Positions 1-6,722 of a stretch of DNA of 14,700 bases are shown here, piece by piece; within the stretch, counting starts at the first letter, position 1, and the number at the start of each line of letters is the position of its first letter. Source of the DNA: an uncultured Lentisphaeria bacterium (GTDB lineage Bacteria > Verrucomicrobiota > Lentisphaeria > Victivallales > UBA1829); the NCBI GenBank assembly GCA_905197955.1, contig CAJKAR010000067.1, forward strand, positions 1 through 14,700. Reading direction: 5' to 3'. A model generated the notes under the pieces. That model worked only from the letters and a program-made list of their open reading frames with translations. It ran no database searches and was not told where the DNA came from. The position numbers and the translations under genes were made by a program.

Positions 1-9
1 CGTCTCGCC

Positions 10-45
10 GCTGGACCGCGACAAGGACACAGTCCTTGACCCGAG
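10..45 (-). repeat. REP-like palindromic element, copy A
   Basis: On the minus strand this reads CTCGGGT, then a perfect 7-bp stem (CAAGGAC/GTCCTTG) with loop TGT, then TCGC and GGTCCAGC. A second copy with the same flanks, stem length and loop length lies at 14661-14694 on the plus strand. Both directly follow a terminator and have the same orientation relative to the upstream gene. Short imperfect CTCG/CGAG pairing (4-7 with 42-45) could close an outer stem. Base 45 is shared with the terminator stem of the symporter gene. Function is unknown; a REP-like repeat or a conserved 3'-end RNA structure are the main possibilities. Confidence 0.55.
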
Positions 46-66
46 AAAAATGCTTCCGCATTTTTC
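45..66 (-). terminator. Intrinsic terminator of the symporter gene
   Basis: A 9-bp perfect stem (45-53 pairing with 58-66) with loop TTCC lies 15 bp beyond the symporter stop codon. Read on the minus strand, the descending arm ends in five T residues, so the T-tract is part of the stem, as in A-tract/T-tract terminators. It closes the minus-strand transcription unit. Confidence 0.7.
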
Positions 67-80
67 CGTATATTTTAGTT

Positions 81-1403
81 TTATTTTTCCGGAGATTCCA
101 TCATACCGCCCCGTCGCGCAACAATGTAATTGCAGATGTTGTCACCAGTCACATTGCATGCCGTTTCAAACATATCCAGCAACGGATTGATTCCAATCGC
201 AAGCGCCACCACCATTGCCACCTGTGCATCCGGCAAACCAAGATTCGTCAGGACCAGAAAGAGAAGGAAAATACTCCCCCCCGGAATCCCTCCCGCTCCA
301 ATGGACGCAAGCACAACGGAAAAAATCAGGAATAAAATCTGAAAGATCCCAAAGGGAAGCCCGAACATGTTGACCGCAAGAACCGCAAAAACCGGCAGAT
401 GAATACAGGCACCATCCATATTGACTGTCGCCCCCAGCGGCAGAGCAAACCCGGAAAGCTCCGGACGAACTCGCAACTCTCCCGCAGTCCGAAGAGAAAT
501 CGGAAGAGTCGCCGCACTGGAACGCGTCAGAAACGCCGTAATGATCGGCTCCTTGAGCTTGTTCAGCAGACGATACGGATTCTCCCGACAAAGAATCAGC
601 ACCAGAAGAGGATATATCAAAAAGATCATCAGCAGCACCCCAAGCACCACACACCCCGCAATCTGAAGATAAGGTCCAAACAGTTCCGGCCCGTACAAGG
701 TGAAATTGACCGTGGTCAATGCAAACACCCCCACAGGGAAATATTCCATGACCCAGTCGATGATCTGATAGGAAACATGAAGTGCGGCATCCAGAATTTC
801 GAGCAGTTTTTCCACCGCCCCGGACATGGGCTGTTTTGCTCCGTGCTTCTCAATCACAGTTCTGGCGGCAAGCCCGAACAGAATGGAAAAGACGATGATC
901 GGCAGGAACTTTCCCTCTGCCAGCGCCTGAAACGGATTCATGAAAAGATCATTCAGGAACTGAAGAAAAGAAGGTCCCCCCGCAGCCCCGGCCTTCATAT
1001 TCCCAGCCTGAGACAGAAGCGATCCCGAAAGAGATGCGTCCGTCTCCATTGCAGGATTCATCAGATAGGCAAGTCCCGTTCCGAACGCCGCCGCAAAAAC
1101 CGAGGTCAGGAAGTACCAGACTACCACCATCAATCCCAGTTTTCCGAACTGTTTCAGCGGCAGACTCGCCGCTCCAGTGACCAGGGAAAAGAAAATGATC
1201 GGAATCACCACCATTTTCAGCATGGCAATCAGGACGGTTCCAAAGGGAGCAAGAACCCCAGTCACGCACTCGGCGACCCCCTCTCCATACACCGTTGTCA
1301 GACGCGAACAGAGAATCCCCGCCGCAATGCCAAGTATGAATGCCGTTACAATACGATAAATCAGCGGCACGGCAAAATAGCCCGATATCATTTTTTTCCA
1401 CAT
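81..1403 (-). CDS. SLC1/DAACS-family amino-acid:cation symporter
   Basis: This 440-residue inner-membrane protein belongs to the dicarboxylate/amino acid:cation symporter family (GltP, SstT, DctA), which imports amino or dicarboxylic acids with Na+ or H+. Visible signatures are the HP1 serine-rich tip TRSSAATLP (293-301), the TM7 sodium-site motif NMDGA (328-332), the HP2 glycine-rich tip around ASIGAGGIPGG (366-376), and the TM8 motif D410-x2-E413-T414-x2-N417-x3-D421. In GltPh the position equal to E413 is R397, which binds the side-chain carboxylate of aspartate. SstT-type neutral amino-acid carriers have E-T-A there. I therefore infer a neutral substrate such as serine or threonine rather than a dicarboxylate. 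The start has only a weak GGATGGA ribosome site. It has its own promoter at 1443-1471 and is probably not cotranscribed with the upstream yeiH-like gene. Confidence 0.9.
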   Translation of the reverse strand: MWKKMISGYFAVPLIYRIVTAFILGIAAGILCSRLTTVYGEGVAECVTGVLAPFGTVLIAMLKMVVIPIIFFSLVTGAASLPLKQFGKLGLMVVVWYFLTSVFAAAFGTGLAYLMNPAMETDASLSGSLLSQAGNMKAGAAGGPSFLQFLNDLFMNPFQALAEGKFLPIIVFSILFGLAARTVIEKHGAKQPMSGAVEKLLEILDAALHVSYQIIDWVMEYFPVGVFALTTVNFTLYGPELFGPYLQIAGCVVLGVLLMIFLIYPLLVLILCRENPYRLLNKLKEPIITAFLTRSSAATLPISLRTAGELRVRPELSGFALPLGATVNMDGACIHLPVFAVLAVNMFGLPFGIFQILFLIFSVVLASIGAGGIPGGSIFLLFLVLTNLGLPDAQVAMVVALAIGINPLLDMFETACNVTGDNICNYIVARRGGMMESPEK

Positions 1404-1430
1404 AAGTCATCCATCCCGTTTTATTTCTGC

Positions 1431-1470
1431 TGCAATCGGATTAATATACCGTTTCCGGGAAACGATTGCA
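1431..1470. promoter_or_regulatory. Nested inverted repeats over the symporter promoter
   Basis: An outer inverted repeat, TGCAATCG at 1431-1438 and CGATTGCA at 1463-1470, brackets the promoter core. An inner palindrome, CGTTTCC-G-GGAAACG at 1450-1464, fills the spacer between -10 and -35. This placement is what a repressor operator would show. The binding protein is unknown. Confidence 0.4.
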
Positions 1471-1471
1471 A
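1443..1471 (-). promoter_or_regulatory. Sigma70-type promoter of the symporter gene
   Basis: On the minus strand, TTGCAA (1471-1466) is followed after exactly 17 bp by TATATT (1448-1443). The predicted RNA start is near 1436, giving a leader of roughly 33 nt. The same TTG...17 bp...TAT layout recurs upstream of the response-regulator gene. Confidence 0.6.
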
Positions 1472-1475
1472 CAGA

Positions 1476-1515
1476 TTTTGCGGATTCTTTTCCCCCCCGC
1501 CCGGAATCCGCAAAA
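1476..1515. repeat. 12-bp inverted repeat after the yeiH-like gene
   Basis: TTTTGCGGATTC (1476-1487) and GAATCCGCAAAA (1504-1515) are perfect reverse complements around a 16-nt loop with a run of seven C. The position, 13 bp after the yeiH-like stop codon, suggests a transcription-terminating or mRNA-protecting hairpin. The arm ends in A rather than a T-tract when read from yeiH, so it is not a textbook intrinsic terminator. Confidence 0.5.
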
Positions 1516-1527
1516 CGCACGGCACTC

Positions 1528-2517
1528 TCAGCGGACACAGCGAACCAGATGAAAATGGATCGCCGCACACCAGACTCCCGCCAGAATGATCCAGAGGATC
1601 ACGCCGTGAATCACAGGAGCAAACCCGAGTTCCTTCAGTTTCTCACGGCTCAGATTCGCGCCGATCAGAAACAGCGTGACAATCATCAGATATTTGGAAA
1701 TCTCTTTCAGAAAATGTCCGGCATCTGCCGTTGCTGGCATCCACGTCACCAGCGCGGCCGCCGCGAGGAATCCGGGAATGAACCAGGGAATCCGAATCCG
1801 GATCTTCCGTTTTTCGCCCTCCGCGGGCACAGCGGCAAAGCAGGAAAGGAACAGAGTCACCGGCACAATCCATAATGCACGCGCCAGCTTCACGGTTGTC
1901 CCCACTTCCAGCGCCGTGGGACCATACTGCATCGAAGCACCCACCACCGAGCTCGTATCATGGATGCCCAGCGCGGACCAGTACCCGAACTGCACCTCAT
2001 CCATTCCAAACGCACGGCCGATCGCCGGGAACACCAGCAACGCCACCGCATTCAACGTAAAAACCGTAGCGGAAGCAATCGCGACATCATGCGCCTTCGC
2101 CTTCAGGACCGGCGCCGCGGCAGCAATCGCGCTTCCTCCGCAGATCGATGTACCAACACTGATCAGATACATCGTATCCTTTGCCAGTCCCATCCGTTTG
2201 CCGAGAAAAATTCCGAGCCCGATTCCGGCCGCAATTCCAAGAAAGGTATATACCATTCCATTGGCACCCGCACGCAGAACGTCAATCAGATTCATTCCGA
2301 AACCCATTCCGACAATCGATGCTCCCAGAAGCGTCGAAGTCAGCCGTCCCGTAATCTCCGCGAACGGATTCCCCCAGATCACCGCATACACCACACCGGC
2401 AATCACCGCAACTCCCGGTGCATAATCCCGCGCCGGCGGATACAGCCACGGCAAAAGAAAAAACGCCGCGGCAATCATCAGAAACGTCCCTCTGTGAATC
2501 CCATCTTTCCAATTCAT
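1528..2517 (-). CDS. yeiH: YeiH-family putative sulfate exporter
   Basis: This 329-residue, very hydrophobic protein with about ten predicted membrane segments matches the YeiH/UPF0324 family, annotated as putative sulfate exporters. The hallmark GTSICGGSAIAAAAPVLKAK-like stretch lies near residues 121-140, and length is close to the family norm of 330-350. The start at 2517 is chosen because AAGGAG lies at the right distance upstream; an in-frame ATG at 2583 would overlap the promoter region and adds an unrelated 22-residue extension. It is transcribed divergently from a LysR-type regulator, as yeiH and yeiE are in enterobacteria. The transported substrate is not proven for most members; a sulfur oxyanion is an inference from family annotation and the regulator type. 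Confidence 0.88.
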   Translation of the reverse strand: MNWKDGIHRGTFLMIAAAFFLLPWLYPPARDYAPGVAVIAGVVYAVIWGNPFAEITGRLTSTLLGASIVGMGFGMNLIDVLRAGANGMVYTFLGIAAGIGLGIFLGKRMGLAKDTMYLISVGTSICGGSAIAAAAPVLKAKAHDVAIASATVFTLNAVALLVFPAIGRAFGMDEVQFGYWSALGIHDTSSVVGASMQYGPTALEVGTTVKLARALWIVPVTLFLSCFAAVPAEGEKRKIRIRIPWFIPGFLAAAALVTWMPATADAGHFLKEISKYLMIVTLFLIGANLSREKLKELGFAPVIHGVILWIILAGVWCAAIHFHLVRCVR

Positions 2518-2568
2518 AAACTCATCTCCTTCCTGCTGATATTTGAGTCTTCCTGTGGATGGTGATGT

Positions 2569-2574
2569 ACTATA
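2569..2574 (-). promoter_or_regulatory. Candidate -10 element of the yeiH-like gene
   Basis: On the minus strand this reads TATAGT. No good -35 lies 16-18 bp upstream, as is common at LysR-activated promoters. A start near 2562 would place the centre of the LysR-box repeat (2625) at about -63, the usual position for the LysR recognition site. Confidence 0.4.
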
Positions 2575-2616
2575 TCCTGTCAATACAAAATTAAAAATTA
2601 TTTACAATTATAGATT

Positions 2617-2633
2617 GATAACTAAAAATTATC
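2617..2633. promoter_or_regulatory. LysR box in the yeiH-lysR intergenic region
   Basis: GATAA, 7 bp, TTATC forms a perfect interrupted dyad that contains the T-N11-A pattern of LysR-type regulator sites (T2619 and A2631). It lies between the two divergent genes, about 63 bp upstream of the predicted yeiH-like start and just before the regulator's own TATAAA at 2635-2640. That geometry would allow activation of the exporter gene and repression of the regulator gene. Confidence 0.5.
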
Positions 2634-2677
2634 GTATAAAGTATCTCCGTTCTCAATTTTACAAAAGGGCAGAGAAG

Positions 2678-3598
2678 ATGATCGATAAAAAACTGAAAAT
2701 ATTCCAGATGGCGGCAACCCTGAACAATTTTACGGAAGCCGCCACCGCACTGGGCATGACCCAGCCGAATGTCACCCGGCAGATCTATCTTCTGGAACAG
2801 GAACTCGGAACGCCGCTTTTCGAACGCGACGGACGCAGAGTCTCCCTTACTCCTGCCGGGAAAGCCCTGATGAAAGAAACAGAACGGCTTCTGGCAGATG
2901 CGGAGCAACTGCGGAAAACGGTCCGCTGCGCCGCGGAAGGAATCCGTCACTACCGGATCGGAGGAACACTGACCGCCGGAGGATTTCTTCTGCCGGACTG
3001 CATCGCCGCATACATGAAATCGCATCCGGACTGCAATCTGGAACTTCGTGTGGGGAACACTCGTGAGATCGAAGAACTGCTGAACACCCATTGTCTGGAC
3101 GTTGCACTTGTGGAAGGCCCCTTCGACCGGAACTGCTTTTTCGCCGAAACCTTTCTCGAAGATGAACTCATTCCGGTATTTGCTCCCGGTTCCTGCAAGG
3201 AAACATTCTCGCTGAAGCGCTATCTGGAAACCGGACATCGTCTCATCCTGCGGGAGACCGGCTCAGGAACCCGCTACTACTTTGATCGTTTTCTGGAGGA
3301 AAACAAACTGCCGCTTCCGAACTCGGATTCTGTTGTGGAGGTGAACAGTTTCGATGCGCTGAAACTGTTTGTCCGCCGCGGGCTCGGCATCAGCGTCCTC
3401 TCTCCCCTGGCGGTCGCCGATGAACTTGAATCGGGACTTCTCTGTACCGGACACTTCACGGAAGGCAGAATCTTCCGGCAGATGAATTTCATCTACACCG
3501 CAGCCGAAAACCTGAAATTCGCAGAGGAGTTCATCGCATTCTGCCGACGTCGGAAAAACCGTTTTCCGCGCATGATCCGATCTTCCCGGAACCATTGA
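2678..3598 (+). CDS. LysR-family transcriptional regulator, CysB/YeiE-like
   Basis: This 306-residue DNA-binding regulator has an N-terminal winged helix-turn-helix (about 1-60, with FTEAATALGMTQPNVTRQI typical of LysR) and a periplasmic-binding-protein-like effector domain from about residue 92. RETGSGTR at 192-199 is a motif shared with the CysB, CbbR and YeiE branches. The start at 2678 gives the standard LysR N-terminus; an in-frame upstream ATG at 2543 would add 45 low-complexity residues encoded by promoter sequence. Its neighbour is a yeiH-like exporter, matching the yeiE-yeiH arrangement, so the likely target is that gene and the effector a small anion. Neither is shown directly. No clear terminator follows. 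Confidence 0.88.
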   Translation: MIDKKLKIFQMAATLNNFTEAATALGMTQPNVTRQIYLLEQELGTPLFERDGRRVSLTPAGKALMKETERLLADAEQLRKTVRCAAEGIRHYRIGGTLTAGGFLLPDCIAAYMKSHPDCNLELRVGNTREIEELLNTHCLDVALVEGPFDRNCFFAETFLEDELIPVFAPGSCKETFSLKRYLETGHRLILRETGSGTRYYFDRFLEENKLPLPNSDSVVEVNSFDALKLFVRRGLGISVLSPLAVADELESGLLCTGHFTEGRIFRQMNFIYTAAENLKFAEEFIAFCRRRKNRFPRMIRSSRNH

Positions 3599-3717
3599 GA
3601 CCATTTCTCCCGCGTCCCCGAAAAGAAGAACGCATTCCCCGGAACCGGTTTTCAGAAAGATTCCATAAAAATTCCGAAATAATCGTGTTTGCCGTTTTTC
3701 TTCCCCGGAAAGCGTGC

Positions 3718-3753
3718 TATATTTCAATGATAGACAAATCGTCTTTTAAGGAG
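3718..3753 (+). promoter_or_regulatory. Candidate proC -10 and ribosome site
   Basis: TATATT at 3718-3723 resembles the -10 elements of other promoters here, though only a poor -35 is present at the right distance. AAGGAG at 3748-3753, six bases before ATG at 3760, fixes the proC start and excludes in-frame upstream starts. Confidence 0.45.
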
Positions 3754-3759
3754 TGTATC

Positions 3760-4566
3760 ATGCAGGGAATCTGTTTCATTGGAGCCGGGAAAATGGCGAC
3801 AGCCATCGCCACCGGGCTCGTCCGGAAGAAGATCGGCGCGCAAATTCATACCTATGATCCGGCTGTCAAGGCCGCGGAACAGTTCTGCCGGAAAACCGGA
3901 GGAACCGCATATCCCACACCGAAGGAGGCTCTGGAAGGAACCGGCATCGTTCTGCTTGCCGTCAAGCCGCAGTATCTGACGGAAGCGGTAAACGCGTTCC
4001 GGGAGGAGATCGGCGATCGTCTGGTTGTTTCCATTGTAGCCGGCGCGACGATTGCAAGTCTGGAAGCCTTGACCGGGACAAAACGCATTGTCCGAGTCAT
4101 GCCGAACACACCCGCGCTGGTCGGAGAAGGCATGAGCTGCATTGCGGCATCCGCGGCAGTGGCGGAAGAGGATCTTGCCGCTGTGGAGACACTTCTTTCC
4201 TCGGTAGGACTCTGCCGGAGAGTCGGAGAAAATCAGCTCGATGCGGTCACCGGACTCAGCGGAAGCGGACCGGCGTTCGTTCTGGAATTCATTATGGCGC
4301 TTGCAGATGGCGGAGTCTACGCGGGACTTTCCCGTGATGCCGCTCTGGAACTTGCCATTCAGACCGTTCTCGGCAGCGCAAAACTCGCACGCGAATCCGG
4401 CACGCCGGTCGGAGAACTGCGCGACGCGGTCATCTCGCCTGCCGGCACCACCTCGCGCGGCGTCATGGAACTGGCGAAAGGCGCATTTGCCGCAACCGTG
4501 GTTTCCGCAGTGGTTTCCGCGGCGGAACGATCCGCCGAACTCGGAGCTCTCGCAGCTAAAAAATAA
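3760..4566 (+). CDS. proC: Pyrroline-5-carboxylate reductase
   Basis: This 268-residue cytoplasmic enzyme reduces L-1-pyrroline-5-carboxylate to L-proline with NAD(P)H, the last step of proline synthesis. The Rossmann dinucleotide motif GAGKMA is at 8-13, followed by VKPQ (68-71), the RVMPNTPALVGEG segment (112-124), the substrate-site GSGPAF (168-173) and the C-terminal SPAGTT (226-231). Length equals the family norm. It is followed after only 12 bases by a lipoprotein-release permease gene, so the two are probably cotranscribed. There is no functional link; this looks like a housekeeping cluster. Confidence 0.96.
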   Translation: MQGICFIGAGKMATAIATGLVRKKIGAQIHTYDPAVKAAEQFCRKTGGTAYPTPKEALEGTGIVLLAVKPQYLTEAVNAFREEIGDRLVVSIVAGATIASLEALTGTKRIVRVMPNTPALVGEGMSCIAASAAVAEEDLAAVETLLSSVGLCRRVGENQLDAVTGLSGSGPAFVLEFIMALADGGVYAGLSRDAALELAIQTVLGSAKLARESGTPVGELRDAVISPAGTTSRGVMELAKGAFAATVVSAVVSAAERSAELGALAAKK

Positions 4567-4578
4567 ACAGGATTTTTC

Positions 4579-5835
4579 ATGTCAGCGGATCTTTTCTTAG
4601 CCTGGAAATATTTCAAACCGAAACGCAGTGCGGTCTCCGTCATCACCCTGATCTCGGTGATCGGAGTCGCGCTTGGAGTCGGCGTGCTCATCGTGGTGCT
4701 GGCGGTCATGACCGGATTCACCGACAAGATGAAGGAAAAACTCGTGGATACCACCTCCCATGCTCAGGTCTACGGCTACACGGGTGCGATTGCCAATCCG
4801 GAGGAGATTGTTCAGAAAGTGAAGGAAATCGGTGGCAGTGCTGTCCCGATTGTCACCTCCCCCGTTCTGCTCCAGGTGGGAGAAAAGTTCATTCCGAAAC
4901 AGCTAGTTGCATTTGATCCGGAACAGGATCAGGGCAATGTCAAGCTGGAAGAGGCGCTGCTCGATGGAACAAAACTCAAACTCGGCCGCAACGAAATTAT
5001 CATCAGTTATCTGACTGCACGGGATCTGCATGTGGGAGTGGGGGACAAGATTCTTCTGCACTCGCCCTCACACCTTGCCGGACTGGTCAAACGCGACAAA
5101 AACGGCAAAATCGAACTCAGTTCCGAAGCATATCTGCCCGGCGAATACAAAGTCACCGGGATCTTCTCGTTCGGGAAGTACGACTTTGACCGGGATGTCA
5201 TCTTCCTGAATCTGGAAGATGCCGATGAACTGTTCGGTCTTCCTCTCGGCGCTGCGACAAGCGTCTATCTCTGGACCGCCGATCCGTTCCACATGGATTC
5301 TTTCATGCGGAAGGTCAAGGAACAGCTTCCCGATTACCGGGTCTACTCCTGGCAGGAACTGAACAGCCGTCTTCTCGGCGTACTGAATGTGGAAAAAAAT
5401 ATGCAGTTCTTTCTGCTGGCATTCATTGTTCTGGTCGCCGCGTTCAGCATCACGAACACGCTGATTACGACCGTGATTCAGAAGACCCGCGAAATCGGCG
5501 CACTGAAATCCATGGGAGCCTCCTCGGGAACCGTGATGAGAATTTTCATTCTGCAGGGATTTTTCGTCGGATTCATCGGAACGCTGTTCGGAATCGCGCT
5601 TGGAGTTCTGGTGGTTCACTACCGGATGGCGATTCTGCACGGACTGCGCTTCCTGACCGGACAGGAAATCTTCCCGAAAGAGATCTATGTGTTCAGCGAA
5701 CTTCCTGCGCATATTGTTGTGACGGATGTTCTCTGGATCGCCCTTATTTCCATAGTCCTGTGCACCTTCGGCGGAGTGATCCCGGCGTTCAGGGCTGCCA
5801 AACTCGACCCCGCGGGAGCGTTGCGATATGAATGA
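4579..5835 (+). CDS. lolC: Lipoprotein-releasing ABC transporter permease (LolC/LolE type)
   Basis: This 418-residue inner-membrane protein is the membrane half of the complex that extracts outer-membrane lipoproteins and hands them to LolA. It has the LolC/E layout: TM1 at about 17-44, a large periplasmic domain (45-270), then TM2 (276-298), TM3 (323-347) and TM4 (379-403). The cytoplasmic coupling segment TREIGALKSMGAS (303-315) contacts the ATPase, and the protein ends in the family motif AAKLDPAGALRYE. The start follows a weak CAGGA site. The ATPase gene lolD follows with an 8-bp overlap. Only one permease gene is present, so the complex is probably built from two copies of it, as in LolF-type systems; a partner elsewhere in the genome cannot be excluded. 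Confidence 0.92.
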   Translation: MSADLFLAWKYFKPKRSAVSVITLISVIGVALGVGVLIVVLAVMTGFTDKMKEKLVDTTSHAQVYGYTGAIANPEEIVQKVKEIGGSAVPIVTSPVLLQVGEKFIPKQLVAFDPEQDQGNVKLEEALLDGTKLKLGRNEIIISYLTARDLHVGVGDKILLHSPSHLAGLVKRDKNGKIELSSEAYLPGEYKVTGIFSFGKYDFDRDVIFLNLEDADELFGLPLGAATSVYLWTADPFHMDSFMRKVKEQLPDYRVYSWQELNSRLLGVLNVEKNMQFFLLAFIVLVAAFSITNTLITTVIQKTREIGALKSMGASSGTVMRIFILQGFFVGFIGTLFGIALGVLVVHYRMAILHGLRFLTGQEIFPKEIYVFSELPAHIVVTDVLWIALISIVLCTFGGVIPAFRAAKLDPAGALRYE

Positions 5836-6538
5836 AGAAGCTGTAAACATCCATGCCTCCTCGCCGGAACCGTTTGTTTCCGCGCAGATGATTACAAAGT
5901 CGTTCCAGATCGGTCCGACCCGGATTGATGTGCTCAAAGGAGTCACACTCTCTGCAAAACGCGGAGAATGGCTCGCACTGACCGGGGCTTCCGGCAGCGG
6001 AAAAACGACTCTTCTGGATATCATCGGCACGATCTCGCACCCGAACACCGGACGGCTCATCATCGACGGAACCGATATCTCCACACTTTCCCAGCGGAAG
6101 ACCGTCGCATTCCGGCGCAGAAAAATCGGATTTGTATTTCAGGCCTACCACATCCTCCCGGAGCTGAACATCCTGGAAAATGTGATGCTCCCCGGTCTGC
6201 TCGACGGGAAAAATGCCAAAGTCTGCCGGGAACGCGCAAAAGAACTGCTGGATCAGGTGGGACTTTCTCACCGGATTCAACACCGTCCGAACGAGCTCTC
6301 CGGGGGAGAACAGCAGAGAGCGGCCATCGCGCGCGCCCTTCTAAACGCACCGGAACTGCTTCTGGCGGATGAACCAACCGGAAATCTGGATTCCATCACA
6401 GGGAAAGGCATTCTGGATATTTTCCATGAAATTCATGATTCCGGACGCGCCACGATCATCATGGTCACTCACGATAAAACGGTCGCCTCCCTCGCCGACC
6501 GCGCCATCGAACTGCGCGACGGACTCATTTTCAACTGA
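5828..6538 (+). CDS. lolD: Lipoprotein-releasing ABC transporter ATPase
   Basis: This 236-residue ABC ATPase drives lipoprotein release with the permease encoded just upstream. Walker A is GASGSGKT (53-60), the Q-loop glutamine is Q105, the ABC signature LSGGEQQ is at 157-163, Walker B plus catalytic glutamate is LLLADEP (177-183, E182) and the switch histidine is H215. The EPTGNLD sequence after Walker B is typical of the LolD/MacB/FtsE subfamily. Translation starts inside the end of the permease gene (8-bp overlap), indicating coupled translation. The N-terminus carries about 16 more residues than E. coli LolD before the first conserved strand. Adjacency to a permease with the LolC domain layout makes LolD more likely than FtsE or MacB. 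Confidence 0.93.
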   Translation: MNEEAVNIHASSPEPFVSAQMITKSFQIGPTRIDVLKGVTLSAKRGEWLALTGASGSGKTTLLDIIGTISHPNTGRLIIDGTDISTLSQRKTVAFRRRKIGFVFQAYHILPELNILENVMLPGLLDGKNAKVCRERAKELLDQVGLSHRIQHRPNELSGGEQQRAAIARALLNAPELLLADEPTGNLDSITGKGILDIFHEIHDSGRATIIMVTHDKTVASLADRAIELRDGLIFN

Positions 6539-6642
6539 ACGGATTCCAGCCTCCGAATCACAGCTCCGGAAAAACGGATGCATCGGGATATCTATCAACG
6601 GTATCTTCTCTTTCCACCGCATTCCGCAGGAAAAACAGCAGC

Positions 6643-6671
6643 TTGACAAAGCGTCCTTGCTGTGATATTTT
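6643..6671 (+). promoter_or_regulatory. Promoter of the two-component operon
   Basis: A perfect -35 TTGACA (6643-6648) is followed after 17 bp by TATTTT (6666-6671). It is the closest match to the sigma70 consensus in the window. The predicted start near 6678 leaves a leader of about 45 nt before the response-regulator ATG, including GGAAGGAA at 6705-6712. The good consensus suggests steady basal expression. Confidence 0.65.
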
Positions 6672-6722
6672 TACTTTTATTTGCGAAAGACCAGATGATT
6701 TTACGGAAGGAACCCCGCTGCG

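Noticed and set aside
1492..1498. Run of seven C as a phase-variation tract
   Set aside because: It lies in a hairpin loop between genes, not in a coding region or promoter spacer, so length changes would have no clear switching effect.
399..1589. Plus-strand open frame of 396 codons opposite the symporter
   Set aside because: Highly basic, Arg/His/Gln-rich translation typical of an antisense frame; the minus-strand gene has clear family motifs.
2543..2677. 45-codon N-terminal extension of the LysR regulator
   Set aside because: It is encoded by AT-rich promoter sequence containing the LysR box; the family N-terminus begins at 2678.
6539..6600. Possible terminator after lolD
   Set aside because: Only 4-5-bp imperfect stems (for example GATTC/GAATC) and no T-run; too weak to annotate.
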